From Planctomycetota bacterium (GTDB lineage Bacteria; Planctomycetota; Phycisphaerae; Sedimentisphaerales; Anaerobacaceae): a stretch of 50,418 bases of DNA. The translations under genes and the position numbers were made by a program. Of this stretch, positions 18,116 through 27,633 are shown one piece after another. The stretch's first letter is position 1; each line of letters opens with the position of its first letter. The stretch lies in contig JACNGQ010000178.1 in NCBI GenBank assembly GCA_014384025.1, positions 1 through 50,418 of the forward strand. The letters are read 5' to 3'. The notes beneath the pieces are model-generated. The model had not been told where the DNA came from and did no database searches. It worked only from the letters and a program-made list of their open reading frames with translations.

Positions 18116-19843
18116 ATGGTCAAAGAGATGATTTTTGGAACAATAGGGGGGTTGGGGCTGTTTTTATATGGTATGATTCAGATGTCCGATGGTCTTAAAA
18201 AGGTCGCGGGCAAAAAACTCAAAAACATCCTCGAATCAATGACAAAACATCGTGTCCTTGGCTGCCTGGTTGGTGCGGGCGTAACGGCTTTAATCCAGTC
18301 AAGCTCTGCTACAACCGTCATGATTGTTGGTTTTGTGAACGCGGGGCTTCTCACCCTTAAGCAGGCAATACCTGTGATAATCGGTACGAATATCGGCACG
18401 ACAGCCACCGCATGGCTGGTTTCTATATCGGGCTTTGAAGCATTCAAAATCACCTCTTATGCGCTACCGGCCGTTGGGGTGGGCTTTGGGTTGCAGATCT
18501 TCGGCAAGACACGAACGCTCAAAAACATAGGGTCAGTCATCTTCGGGTTTGGCATACTGTTTCTGGGTATAAGTTTTATGAAAGAAGCATTCGCCGGCCT
18601 GGAGCAAAACTCGGGCACGCAAGAGGTTTTTAAGAAGGCAGCCGAGAATCCTTTTCTGGCTATAATGGCGGGGTGCCTTGTGACGATGCTAATTCAAAGC
18701 AGTTCGGCAGCCGTTGCGAGTGTTCAGTTACTGGCCATGGCCGGAGCATTTGGAACCAACTGGGATATAGCACTAAACGTGTCAATACCTTTTATTTTAG
18801 GCAGCAATATCGGCACGACGATAACGGCTCAGCTTGCGGCGTTACGTGCAAATCTGAACGCACGCCGAGCTGCGTGGGCACATACGACATTCAATGTTAT
18901 CGGCGCGCTGATCTGCGTGTGGTTTATCAGATGGGTGGCCAGGTTAGTATATATTATCGCTTGGTGGGAACCCGGAGGAGAGACTATCGGCCTATCTATA
19001 GCGGTTGCCCATACGACTATAAAAGTCTTCGAGGCCGTATTTTTCCTGCCGTTAACCGGGATTCTGGAAAAAATAGTGGTTCGACTGGTTCCGTCAAAGC
19101 CGGGAGACATGCTGACAAGGCCAACGGCATTGGAACAGCACCTGCTTCAAACGCCAGAGCTTGCTATGAACCAGGTACGGCGTGAGATAGTTCGCATGGC
19201 GCAGACATCGAAGAGAGCAGTCAATCAGGCGGTCCAGGGGCTTCTTGAAAATAACATGAGAAAGCTTGAGGCAGCGCGAACGACAGAGGATGTTACAGAT
19301 ACTTTGCAGTATGAAATCACCTCATATCTTGCAGCTTTGTCAACAAAGGAGCTTTCCAAAGAGATGTCGGTGGAACTTCCGGTGCTGTTGCATACGATTA
19401 ACGACCTCGAGCGTATCGGTGATCATGCGGTTAATATTGTCGAAATCGCAGAGCGTAAAATCGAGCAGAAGCTATCGTTCAGCAATTCAGCCGAAACAGA
19501 AGCAAATCAACTGAAAAGCGAAGCGGAGCAGATGTGTGATTATATCATATTAGCTCTTAAGAATAATGATGTCAATGCAGCGAAATCAACTCTGGATAGT
19601 GAGAATAACCTCAACCGGATGCAAGTAGATTTTCGTCGCAGCCATGTCCAGCGTATGACCGAAGGTGTCTGCACAGCGGAAACCGGCCTGATATTCATCG
19701 ACCTGGTTGACAATGTCGAAAAAATCGGTGACCACCTGACCAATATCGCACAGGCAGTAATAGGTGGTCTGCAATGGGAAGGGGTTGAGGTGAAGATCTC
19801 TCGCAGCGTCCAAAAAGGCAGTGAAAAAAAACAATCGCAATAA
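18116..19843 (+). CDS. Na/Pi cotransporter with C-terminal PhoU-like domain (copy 1)
   Basis: 575 residues. The membrane half (about 1-320) has two inverted repeats, each with the NptA/NPT2 signature QSSSA (ALIQSSSATTVMIVG near residue 60 and LIQSSSAAVASVQ near 200) and a GSNIGTT or GTNIGTT turn. The last 220 residues form a PhoU-like helical bundle with NDLERIGDHAVNI and DNVEKIGDHLTNI. It should import phosphate with sodium, with the bundle controlling activity. AAGGA lies five bases before the ATG. A close paralogue starts 97 bases downstream, so the pair arose by tandem duplication. Confidence 0.93.
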   Translation: MVKEMIFGTIGGLGLFLYGMIQMSDGLKKVAGKKLKNILESMTKHRVLGCLVGAGVTALIQSSSATTVMIVGFVNAGLLTLKQAIPVIIGTNIGTTATAWLVSISGFEAFKITSYALPAVGVGFGLQIFGKTRTLKNIGSVIFGFGILFLGISFMKEAFAGLEQNSGTQEVFKKAAENPFLAIMAGCLVTMLIQSSSAAVASVQLLAMAGAFGTNWDIALNVSIPFILGSNIGTTITAQLAALRANLNARRAAWAHTTFNVIGALICVWFIRWVARLVYIIAWWEPGGETIGLSIAVAHTTIKVFEAVFFLPLTGILEKIVVRLVPSKPGDMLTRPTALEQHLLQTPELAMNQVRREIVRMAQTSKRAVNQAVQGLLENNMRKLEAARTTEDVTDTLQYEITSYLAALSTKELSKEMSVELPVLLHTINDLERIGDHAVNIVEIAERKIEQKLSFSNSAETEANQLKSEAEQMCDYIILALKNNDVNAAKSTLDSENNLNRMQVDFRRSHVQRMTEGVCTAETGLIFIDLVDNVEKIGDHLTNIAQAVIGGLQWEGVEVKISRSVQKGSEKKQSQ

Positions 19844-19940
19844 TCACAGTAAAATTCGGTTGACTGGTCAAAACAAAACAATTAGAAGTTCCATATAGTT
19901 TGAATTCTTTCGCTTTTCAAGGACCATTTAAGGAACCACA

Positions 19941-21659
19941 ATGACAACAGAGTCAATTTTAAAGGAGATGTTATTCGGAACAGTGGGGGGGTTGGGTTTG
20001 TTTTTGTTTGGCATGGGTCTAATGTCGGACGGGCTAAAAAAAGTCGCCGGCCAAAAGCTCAGGAAGATACTTGAGTCAATGACCAAGAGACCCCTGACTG
20101 CTTTTTTTGTCGGCGCAGGTGTTACGGCTTTAATTCAATCCAGCTCCGCTACGACCGTTATGGTCATCGGTTTCGTTAATGCCGGGCTGCTTACCCTAAA
20201 ACAGGCAATATGTGTAGTAATCGGGACAAATGTCGGTACGACAGCAACGGCGTGGTTAGTGTCCATATCAGGAATTGGCGCCCTTAAGATAACGACGTAC
20301 GCTCTGCCGGCTGTGGGTGTAGGATTCCTTCTTGAGGTATTGGGCAAAACGCGAAGGACAAAAAGTATAGGGCAGATACTGCTGGGTTTCGGAATCCTGT
20401 TTGTCGGCATTGACTTTATGAAGGCCGGTTTCGATCCACTAAAAGAAAGCCCGAAAGTACAAGAGCTTTTCGTGGCTCTGGGCAGCAAGCCTCTATTAGC
20501 GATTTTGGCCGGGACAGTAATAACAACACTTCTTCAAAGCAGCTCAGCCGCCATCACTATTGTGCAATTGCTGGCCATGGGAGGGGCTTTCGGGAACGAC
20601 TGGCAAACAGTGCTCAATGTTTCGGTACCATTTGTGTTAGGCAGCAATATCGGAACAACAATTACAGCTCAGCTTGCGGCACTGCGGGCAAATCGAAATG
20701 CGAAGCGCACGGCCTGGGCACACACAATATTTAATATTCTTGGCGCATGCATAGCTTATCCATTTATTTATGTGGGTTGGTTTGGTGCTGTGGTTTATAT
20801 ACTTTCTCCCTGGAAACTCGGACCCGGCACTATTGCGGCCAATATTGCAATCGCACACACTCTCTTTAACGTAGTCAATTCCGGGATATTTCTACCAATG
20901 TCAGGCCTGTTGGAAACAATAGTGGTCAGACTGGTGCCGGATAAGCCGGGCGATATGGCGTCCAGGCCTGTAATCCTCGAAGAACATCTTCTTGATACAC
21001 CGGTACTAGCACTGGAACAGGCAAGGCGTGAAATAATACGTATGGCAAGAACTGCAAAAACGGCCCTTGAGCAGTCTATCAACGGAATTGTTAATGATGA
21101 CAGAAGAAAGCTCGAATCGGTAAGACAAATAGAGGATTTTATAGACGAATTCCAAATCGAAATTACATCATATCTTTCAGCGTTATCTCGGAGACACTTG
21201 TCGGATGAAGTATCTAATGAGCTGCCGGTACTCTTGCACACAGTCAACGACCTTGAGCGTATCGGCGACCACGCGGTTAATATTGTCGAAATCTCTGAAC
21301 GGAAAATTGAAAAAAAGATTTCATTTAGCGACTCGGCACTGGCTGAGATTGAACAACTTAGAAGTGAAATAGAGCAGATGTTTGCATACATTATAGAAGC
21401 TTTGGAGAACAGTGACAATAAGGCAGGCAAGTCAGCTCTGGTCAATGAAAACAATATCAACAAGATGCAGATGGAGTTCCGCCGCAGCCATGTCCAGCGT
21501 ATGAGCGATAGCGTGTGCTCATTAGAAGCAGGATTAGTATTTATCGACCTGGTTGATAATGTCGAGAAAATCGGCGATCACCTCACGAATATCGCACAAG
21601 CGGTAATAGGCGGGCTGCACTGGGTCGGAATCAAGCCGAAAGCGTCGAATTCATCATAA
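19941..21659 (+). CDS. Na/Pi cotransporter with C-terminal PhoU-like domain (copy 2)
   Basis: 572 residues, same architecture as the upstream copy: two QSSSA repeats (ALIQSSSATTVMVIG and LLQSSSAAITIVQ), GTNVGTT and GSNIGTT turns, and a PhoU-like bundle with NDLERIGDHAVNI and DNVEKIGDHLTNI. The two proteins are collinear from end to end, with differences concentrated in the loop before the second repeat and in the PhoU linker, which points to old duplication with divergence, perhaps for different affinity. AAGGA lies seven bases before the ATG. No Pst system, pho regulator or phosphatase gene is adjacent. Confidence 0.93.
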   Translation: MTTESILKEMLFGTVGGLGLFLFGMGLMSDGLKKVAGQKLRKILESMTKRPLTAFFVGAGVTALIQSSSATTVMVIGFVNAGLLTLKQAICVVIGTNVGTTATAWLVSISGIGALKITTYALPAVGVGFLLEVLGKTRRTKSIGQILLGFGILFVGIDFMKAGFDPLKESPKVQELFVALGSKPLLAILAGTVITTLLQSSSAAITIVQLLAMGGAFGNDWQTVLNVSVPFVLGSNIGTTITAQLAALRANRNAKRTAWAHTIFNILGACIAYPFIYVGWFGAVVYILSPWKLGPGTIAANIAIAHTLFNVVNSGIFLPMSGLLETIVVRLVPDKPGDMASRPVILEEHLLDTPVLALEQARREIIRMARTAKTALEQSINGIVNDDRRKLESVRQIEDFIDEFQIEITSYLSALSRRHLSDEVSNELPVLLHTVNDLERIGDHAVNIVEISERKIEKKISFSDSALAEIEQLRSEIEQMFAYIIEALENSDNKAGKSALVNENNINKMQMEFRRSHVQRMSDSVCSLEAGLVFIDLVDNVEKIGDHLTNIAQAVIGGLHWVGIKPKASNSS

Positions 21660-21751
21660 TCAACGCTTTTTTATTTGGCAGGGATGACAATATTATTTGC
21701 GAACCACTATTTACATTGCCAAACCGGTAATATAAAGGTAAAATTCTCATT

Positions 21752-23323
21752 ATGAAATCTGCACTTCGAAAAATCGCGATTGTTCTGCCGTGCCTGTTAT
21801 TGCTTTGGGGGGCTGTTATGGCAGAAGAGTTCAGTAACGCCCCCGCAGGGACGCAAGGTGTAAAGGCAGCGGTAATTGTCTGCAAAGACATGATTGACAA
21901 TGGACTTTATAAATCCATCCAGCGCAGAACCCAAAAAGCCCTTGATGAAGGTGTGGAATACCTGATCTATGAAATTCAAACATATGGAGGACTTGTTTCC
22001 GCTGCTGACGAAATATCCAAATATTTTCTCAAGTCTGGCAAGGAAGCACACACAGTCGCCTACATAACAACTGAGGCGATATCAGCGGGAGCAATGATAA
22101 GTGTCCATTGCCAAGACATAATAATGCTGGAGAATGCCACGATAGGTGATTGCGCCCCGATTGTACTTGTACCCAGTCAAAAACTTGAAGGTGTCGAACG
22201 GGAAAAAACCGAGAGTTTTATCCGCGGTATTTTCGACCGGGCCGCGAATGCAAACAGTTATCCTCGAGCATTGCTCAGGGCAATGGTGACCATGCAAATT
22301 GAGGTTTACAGGGTCAAGAATATACAAACAGGTGAGGACGAGTTTTTTGAAAGCATTGAATTGTCGAACAAGGACCCAAATATATATGACCTAAATAACA
22401 AAGAAATAGTTGTCGAAAGCGATAAGCTGCTAACGCTAATCGCTCCTGATGCTCTCGAATACGGCATAGCAAGGGCGGTAGTGAAAGACCTGGGAGGGGC
22501 TCTTGAGTTTTTTGAAAAACGTGATGGTGTAAGTTTTGCCGGCGAGCCGATGGTGCTTGAAACCAACTGGTCGGAAGAGATGGTTCGATGGATCAATTCT
22601 CCGGCGGTTATGGCCGTTCTTGTTATGCTTGCCTTGTTGGGGGTATATATTGAATTTAACACCCCGGGTGTGGGGTTGCCCGGCCTGGCGGCGGTTATAT
22701 GCTTTACAATCATAATTGGCAGTAAATACCTCATCGGGCTGGCTAACTGGGTGGAAGTAGCGATATTTGTTTTAGGAATACTTCTGCTCCTAATCGAATT
22801 TTTGGTCCTGCCCGGTTTCGGTATAGCAGGTTTTGCAGGAATAATATGTATTTTCGCGGGCTTATTCGGTATGCTCATCAAAAATCCACCTAACAAACCA
22901 CCCTGGCCCCAGGATGCAATTGCCTGGAGTGATTTCACATGGGGGGTCGTTGGATTAACGCTGGGTTTTGCCGGATTTGTTGGTCTAGCGTGGTTGTTGT
23001 CAAAATATCTGCCGCGGATTCAGTTCCTTAGCGGTTTGATACTTGCCCCGGCGGTGCCAAGGCAAAGCGGTGAAATACCATTGAGCATAACCACTCCGCC
23101 TGAAAGTAAAACAGTAAGCGTAAAAATGGGCGATTCCGGCGAGGTGGTTTCGAAACTGAGACCTACTGGAAAAGCTAAATTCGGCGATGCGATAGTCGAT
23201 GTGGTGGCTGAAGCCGACTTCCTTGACAAAGGCACAAAGGTTGAGATAATTGAGATTCACGGCAACAGAGTGGTCGTCAAAAGACAGACGACAGAGGACA
23301 GACAACAGAGCCGCGATCGTTAG
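21752..23323 (+). CDS. NfeD-family membrane serine protease (ClpP-like N-terminus)
   Basis: 523 residues. Signal peptide to about residue 24; ClpP-class protease domain about 35-270 with the nucleophile Ser111 in AISAGAMIS and a lysine at 152, the same 41-residue spacing as the Ser97/Lys138 dyad of the archaeal homologue; four or five membrane segments about 285-430; an OB-fold NfeD domain about 450-510. Such proteases cleave stomatin-type partners and are paired with flotillins, as here (FloA follows after one gene). The last eleven codons run through a 7-bp tandem repeat, so the C-terminal tail (RQTTEDRQQSRDR) is probably recent and non-conserved. Confidence 0.9.
   Translation: MKSALRKIAIVLPCLLLLWGAVMAEEFSNAPAGTQGVKAAVIVCKDMIDNGLYKSIQRRTQKALDEGVEYLIYEIQTYGGLVSAADEISKYFLKSGKEAHTVAYITTEAISAGAMISVHCQDIIMLENATIGDCAPIVLVPSQKLEGVEREKTESFIRGIFDRAANANSYPRALLRAMVTMQIEVYRVKNIQTGEDEFFESIELSNKDPNIYDLNNKEIVVESDKLLTLIAPDALEYGIARAVVKDLGGALEFFEKRDGVSFAGEPMVLETNWSEEMVRWINSPAVMAVLVMLALLGVYIEFNTPGVGLPGLAAVICFTIIIGSKYLIGLANWVEVAIFVLGILLLLIEFLVLPGFGIAGFAGIICIFAGLFGMLIKNPPNKPPWPQDAIAWSDFTWGVVGLTLGFAGFVGLAWLLSKYLPRIQFLSGLILAPAVPRQSGEIPLSITTPPESKTVSVKMGDSGEVVSKLRPTGKAKFGDAIVDVVAEADFLDKGTKVEIIEIHGNRVVVKRQTTEDRQQSRDR
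23283..23310. repeat. 7-bp tandem repeat at the end of the NfeD gene
   Basis: Four contiguous heptamers with consensus GACAGAS; the fourth starts with A in place of G. They fall in the last codons of the NfeD protease gene, ending ten bases before its stop codon. Confidence 0.85.
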
Positions 23324-23371
23324 GGAGCGGTTTTCTAACAAAGGTTTGATATTATTGAGTAAGGAATAGAA

Positions 23372-23866
23372 ATGACCTGGTGGCTGGTTTTTGCGGTTTT
23401 TCTTTATTTTGCCTGTGCGGTTCTGATAATAGCCGAGATATTCGTTCCAAGCGGCGGATTGATAAGTCTCTGCGCGCTGGTGTGTGTAATCGGCGGTGCA
23501 GTGATTTTCTTCCATTACAGCACAACGGCAGGCTGGATTGGAATAGGCATCGCAATTGTAATGATACCATCGGTCCTGATTTTTGCTTACAGGATATTCC
23601 CAAAAACCAGATTCGGCAAAAGCGTTACTCTTACTCCGCCGGAACGGCAGCAGGGCGATGCTATACCGGATACGTCCGAGCTAAAAGAGCTGCTTGGTAA
23701 GGTTGGTATAGTACTTACACCGCTGCGGCCTGTTGGAATGTGTGATTTTGCAGGACATAGAGTTGAATGCGTAGCTGAAAGCGGATATGTTGAAAAAGAT
23801 AAAAAAGTCAAAGTCATCAATGTTGAGAGTACACAGTTAACCGTTCGTACAATAGAAGAAAGTTAA
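23372..23866 (+). CDS. short NfeD-family membrane protein
   Basis: 164 residues. Two to three membrane segments (about 1-70, including [18 protein letters not shown]) precede an OB-fold domain (about 95-162, [30 protein letters not shown]), the layout of truncated NfeD proteins that lack the protease. Such proteins pair with flotillins and are thought to assist their assembly in membrane microdomains. The gene follows the full-length NfeD by 48 bases and precedes floA by 16. AAGGA lies six bases before the ATG. Confidence 0.87.
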   Translation: MTWWLVFAVFLYFACAVLIIAEIFVPSGGLISLCALVCVIGGAVIFFHYSTTAGWIGIGIAIVMIPSVLIFAYRIFPKTRFGKSVTLTPPERQQGDAIPDTSELKELLGKVGIVLTPLRPVGMCDFAGHRVECVAESGYVEKDKKVKVINVESTQLTVRTIEES

Positions 23867-23882
23867 TGAAAGGACACAAATT

Positions 23883-24893
23883 ATGAACTTAATAAAGATG
23901 ATCATGGCGGCAGGGGACCCCATGCAAATAGTCGGAATAGCTCTTCTGGTAATAGTTATCCTTGTAGCGTTCGTGTTTCTGATGCTGTTCTTAAAATTCT
24001 TCCGGCTGTGGCTGCAGGCTAAGCTGTCGCGGGCCGATGTTAAATTCTCAGAGCTTATCGGAATGTGGCTTCGAAAGGTCGATACCACGACCATAGTTAT
24101 AAGTAAAATAACCGCAATTCAGGCAGGTCTGACACTAACGACAAGAGACCTGGAAAGCCATTATTTGGCCCGCGGCAATGTTCCAAATGTTGTTCGCGCT
24201 CTGATCGCCGCCAGCAGGGCAAATATCGATTTGTCTTTGCAGACGGCCACGGCAATCGACCTGGCCGGTCGCGACATTCTCGAGGCGGTCCAGACAAGCG
24301 TTAATCCTAAGGTAATCGATTGCCCCGACCCTCAAAAAAGCAGAGGCACGATAGATGCAGTTGCTCAGGATGGCATTCAGTTGAAGGCAAAAGCGCGTGT
24401 TACCGTCCGAGCCAATATCGAAAGACTCATTGGCGGTGCTACTCAGGAAACAATTATCGCCCGCGTAGGCGAGGGAATTGTTACTACTATCGGCAGTGCA
24501 ATAACATACAAGAGTGTCCTGGAAAATCCAGATGATATTTCAAAATCAGTTTTAGCCAAAGGGCTTGATGCCGGAACGGCTTATGAGATTCTTTCTATTG
24601 ATATTGCCGACGTCGATGTAGGTGAAAATGTCGGCGCCCAACTGCAGGCGGCCCAGGCTGAGGCGGATATGCGAAGAGCAAAAGCCGAGGCCGAAAAACG
24701 CCGGGCAATGGCAGTGGCCCGTGAGCAGGAAATGCGGGCACTTGTAGTAGAAAACGAATCGAAGATACCCTTAGCTATGGCCGAAGCTTTCCTGAAAGGC
24801 AATATCGGGATTATGGACTATTACAGAATGAAAAACATTATGGCCGATACGTCGATGCGTGATTCTATCTCGAAACCCAAAAATAAAGAATAA
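23883..24893 (+). CDS. floA: flotillin-like protein FloA
   Basis: 336 residues. An N-terminal membrane hairpin (about 10-38) is followed by a SPFH/PHB domain and a C-terminal Ala/Glu-rich coiled coil ([19 protein letters not shown]). The stretch [21 protein letters not shown] and the block around [19 protein letters not shown] are diagnostic of the FloA/YqfA branch. It should form membrane microdomains on the cytoplasmic face and works with NfeD proteins, encoded directly upstream. AAAGGA is eight bases before the ATG. Length and order nfeD-floA agree with Firmicutes operons. Confidence 0.95.
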   Translation: MNLIKMIMAAGDPMQIVGIALLVIVILVAFVFLMLFLKFFRLWLQAKLSRADVKFSELIGMWLRKVDTTTIVISKITAIQAGLTLTTRDLESHYLARGNVPNVVRALIAASRANIDLSLQTATAIDLAGRDILEAVQTSVNPKVIDCPDPQKSRGTIDAVAQDGIQLKAKARVTVRANIERLIGGATQETIIARVGEGIVTTIGSAITYKSVLENPDDISKSVLAKGLDAGTAYEILSIDIADVDVGENVGAQLQAAQAEADMRRAKAEAEKRRAMAVAREQEMRALVVENESKIPLAMAEAFLKGNIGIMDYYRMKNIMADTSMRDSISKPKNKE

Positions 24894-24930
24894 CAGCAGT
24901 AAAATAGTAAGTTCTTAACAGGCTAATTAT

Positions 24931-25566
24931 ATGTTCTATTCATTGGCACAAATAATTATAATTGCCCGCGGTAATGACGAAGGTTGGATGAATATACTTG
25001 TCCTGGTGGTCTTGGCGGCTGTTTATGGCCTTGGCGCTCTTATCAAGGCCAAGGGCAAAAAAGCAGAAGATCAGGCTCAAGAACCACAGGCCCGCAAACC
25101 TCAACGAAAGCCATCAGCAGGCGGCAGGGGGATACTGGAACAGCTTTTTAGAGAGATTCAGCATGCAGCCGAGGGCAAACCGAGTCGTGTAAATCACGCG
25201 ACCAGCCAAACGACACCCCAGCAAATAGCTCGCCCTCAGACCGCTATTCGAAAATATGCTTCCCAAGCCAAACAGGCAAATCGTGTTCAACCCATAACAG
25301 CACCAGCAAAACCTAAATTATCGAAACCAACTCCACAGGTACAAACGGACTTTGAACAATTATCAGGTTTTGATACAGGCATTCAATCGCTTCCGGAATT
25401 TAAGAGTAAGGATATGCCTGCCAAAGCTGTCGAATCGGGGTATCTTTCCGAAGTTTTGTCCGATTATGAAGACCCCGAAGATCTGAAAAGGGCGATTCTG
25501 CATTACGAAATATTAGGTAAACCTTTGTCGCTGCGCGATCCATCAAGAGTTTTTATCGGACTTTGA
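24931..25566 (+). CDS. membrane-anchored protein of unknown function at the end of the floA operon
   Basis: 211 residues. One transmembrane segment about 19-38 (MNILVLVVLAAVYGLGALIKA), a long low-complexity linker rich in Gln, Lys, Pro and Ala (about 42-150), and a short conserved-looking C-terminus (EDPEDLKRAILHYEILGKPLSLR). The final segment resembles a terminal motif seen in Planctomycetota hypothetical proteins. It starts 37 bases after floA and is likely cotranscribed. Its role may be tied to the flotillin domain, but that is inferred only from position. Confidence 0.7.
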   Translation: MFYSLAQIIIIARGNDEGWMNILVLVVLAAVYGLGALIKAKGKKAEDQAQEPQARKPQRKPSAGGRGILEQLFREIQHAAEGKPSRVNHATSQTTPQQIARPQTAIRKYASQAKQANRVQPITAPAKPKLSKPTPQVQTDFEQLSGFDTGIQSLPEFKSKDMPAKAVESGYLSEVLSDYEDPEDLKRAILHYEILGKPLSLRDPSRVFIGL

Positions 25567-26004
25567 TAGTGTTTTTTAATACTTTGTCTTAGCAGCGTTG
25601 ATTTTATTTCGATAAATTCTTGCCCAGATATGATGAGATTGTTTGCTGGTTAGATCAATGTGATCATCATAAAGATGTCCCTTATTGCATTCAATTCTCT
25701 ACCAAAAACAAATTAAATCGACTCATCAAAATATAATGAGGACTACGGAAAGGACATTTGAAATGTGTAGGATGTTGAAGGATTGTAGTAGAAGATAAAA
25801 AGAAAAAAAGCCCAGAATAATCAATCACAAGAATCAAAACCCTAAATAACCATTAAATTCCTAATAATTACAATTCTGAGCCACTTCTTTGATGCCCAGC
25901 CATTAACGTCCTATAATATATGTTATGTTTCATTCGGCTATTTTTTCATACTTACAATCAAGGCTATTTGTTGATCTTCGTTTTTTTGGATTACTTTTGC
26001 GGCT
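25567..26004. other. gene-free convergent gap
   Basis: 438 bases between the floA operon (plus) and the TPR gene (minus). AT-rich, no open frame with family features, no tRNA-like fold and no clear terminator hairpin on either strand. Confidence 0.6.
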
Positions 26005-27633
26005 CTACAATTGGAATGGATAGTCGGTGTTAATCGCCTGGCCGGCGGTATCCGAAAGGTTGTCCCACATAGTAGTTACCCTGTCTAAAAGGCCTAAGTT
26101 CTGCAGGACGATTGATATGTTAACTGCTGCATCGGGGCGAGCGAAATTATTCTCAAGATGACGCTCAAGGTTCATCAGGGACGATGCGAACTTTACTTTA
26201 TCGCAATAGAGCAAGGCCGTTTTATAGTGCAAATCGAGCGTATCCTTATCGAGATGGTCAGGTACGCAAAGATAAATGAGAGCTTCAGCATTACGACCGA
26301 TTTCAAAAAGACAGATTGCTAATTTATTTCTGGCTCTGTGATGATCGGAATTAATCTCAAGGGCAGTTTGGAATGAACGAATTGCCTCGTCTAACCTCCC
26401 GACACTCATCATTAATACACCAAGCCGATAGTGTAAATCGGGATTTTGCGGACGTTGTGTAATTTGCTGAATATGTGCATCAACAACCGTTCTGGTTAGA
26501 TTTACAGGTTCATCCTGTACACTATCGTATTCATTGTCAAAAGGCAAATTCTTCCGAAGGCCTTCCTGGAATTGCAAAGTAGCCGTCTCAGCGAATAACA
26601 TCGAGCTGTTTGGCTGTATTGCCGCAGCAAGAGATAATGTTCCGATTGCGTCATTTGTATAGCCTGCTAATTTTTGCGCGGTTGCCAGCCCTAAATATGC
26701 GTCCACTATTTTATCATTTATCTCAACGGCCTTGTTGAATTGCTGTGCAGCAAGTTGCTCCTGATGCAACTGTAGATATTGTGTCCCAAGCTTTATAGTG
26801 GCCTCGAGGAAGTCCGGGCAGAGCTGCAGGGCCCCTTCATATTGCGAAACAGCCTCATTGGTGTTTCCCAGCATACGAAGGATATCGGCATGCTTCATCA
26901 ACAAATCGGCCCTGTTGGGCTGATCCTCTAATAAGTATTCAAGCTGCTCCAATGCCTCGTGGAATTGGCCATCGGCAAAGAGTTGATCCACATTGTCATC
27001 CTGAGAGTGGTAATTGTCCGGATGTATCAAGATAGCATTATTGAAGATTTCGATGGCCTTCATAAAATTTTCAGCGGCAATATACAGATGCCCAAGAGTT
27101 ACAAGCATCGATATGTCGTCAGGATATTCAGTTTTCAACATCTCATACTGCTCTATGGTTTTTTCGGTCTGACCCTTTTTGAAATAAATGGCGGCCAACC
27201 GCTGGGCAGGAAGCTGTAAATAGCTTTTGAACTTCAGACAGTCCTGATAAAATTCGATTGCCTGTGACTCTTTGCCAAGCCGTTCATAACAATAGCCGAG
27301 AGCATAAAGAGCCATTGTATTATTCGGCCTGCGCAGATAGACCGAGTTTAATTCTTTGATTGCCTCGGTCAATTTGTTGTTGTGCAGATAAATAGCAGCT
27401 ACCGCCAGGCGGCCATATGTACAGGAAGGATTCTCGAACAGATACATCCTTAGCTGCTCGGTGGCGGCATCGAGCTTCATATCTCCAATAAGCTCTATAG
27501 CCTTATTCAACTCGCGATACTGAACAGCCTGGCTGTCGTCTTTTAGAGGTTTTACCGTATTTAACCAATGCCATATCAAATCGGTAATATCGATGGTGAT
27601 CGCCCGGCCGAGAATTTCCAGTAACTGACTCAT
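26005..27633 (-). CDS. tetratricopeptide-repeat protein
   Basis: 542 residues, almost entirely helical TPR units with the usual Gly/Ala/Tyr/Pro spacing, for example ALYALGYCYERLGKESQAIEF, YRLGVLMMSVGRLDEAIRSF and MLVTLGHLYIAAENFMKAIEI. About twelve repeats run from residue 35 to the end. There is no signal peptide or membrane segment, so it is probably cytoplasmic and a scaffold for protein contacts. A run of short acidic residues near 360 breaks the repeat array. GGGAGGG lies three to nine bases before the ATG. The leader upstream contains a perfect 8-bp inverted repeat. The partner is not predictable. Confidence 0.85.
   Translation of the reverse strand: MSQLLEILGRAITIDITDLIWHWLNTVKPLKDDSQAVQYRELNKAIELIGDMKLDAATEQLRMYLFENPSCTYGRLAVAAIYLHNNKLTEAIKELNSVYLRRPNNTMALYALGYCYERLGKESQAIEFYQDCLKFKSYLQLPAQRLAAIYFKKGQTEKTIEQYEMLKTEYPDDISMLVTLGHLYIAAENFMKAIEIFNNAILIHPDNYHSQDDNVDQLFADGQFHEALEQLEYLLEDQPNRADLLMKHADILRMLGNTNEAVSQYEGALQLCPDFLEATIKLGTQYLQLHQEQLAAQQFNKAVEINDKIVDAYLGLATAQKLAGYTNDAIGTLSLAAAIQPNSSMLFAETATLQFQEGLRKNLPFDNEYDSVQDEPVNLTRTVVDAHIQQITQRPQNPDLHYRLGVLMMSVGRLDEAIRSFQTALEINSDHHRARNKLAICLFEIGRNAEALIYLCVPDHLDKDTLDLHYKTALLYCDKVKFASSLMNLERHLENNFARPDAAVNISIVLQNLGLLDRVTTMWDNLSDTAGQAINTDYPFQL

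Noticed and set aside
18673-19185. 170-residue plus-strand frame within the first phosphate transporter
   Set aside because: Different frame of a gene with strong motifs; its composition is unlike a real protein.
19858-19869. TTGACTGGTCAA near-palindrome between the phosphate transporters
   Set aside because: Arms of only five bases and a single copy; too weak to call an operator.
20795-21463. 222-residue minus-strand frame opposite the second phosphate transporter
   Set aside because: Ser/Ile-rich antisense shadow of the PhoU-like domain.
22306-22938. 210-residue minus-strand frame opposite the NfeD protease gene
   Set aside because: Antisense to the membrane part of a clear gene, no matching family.
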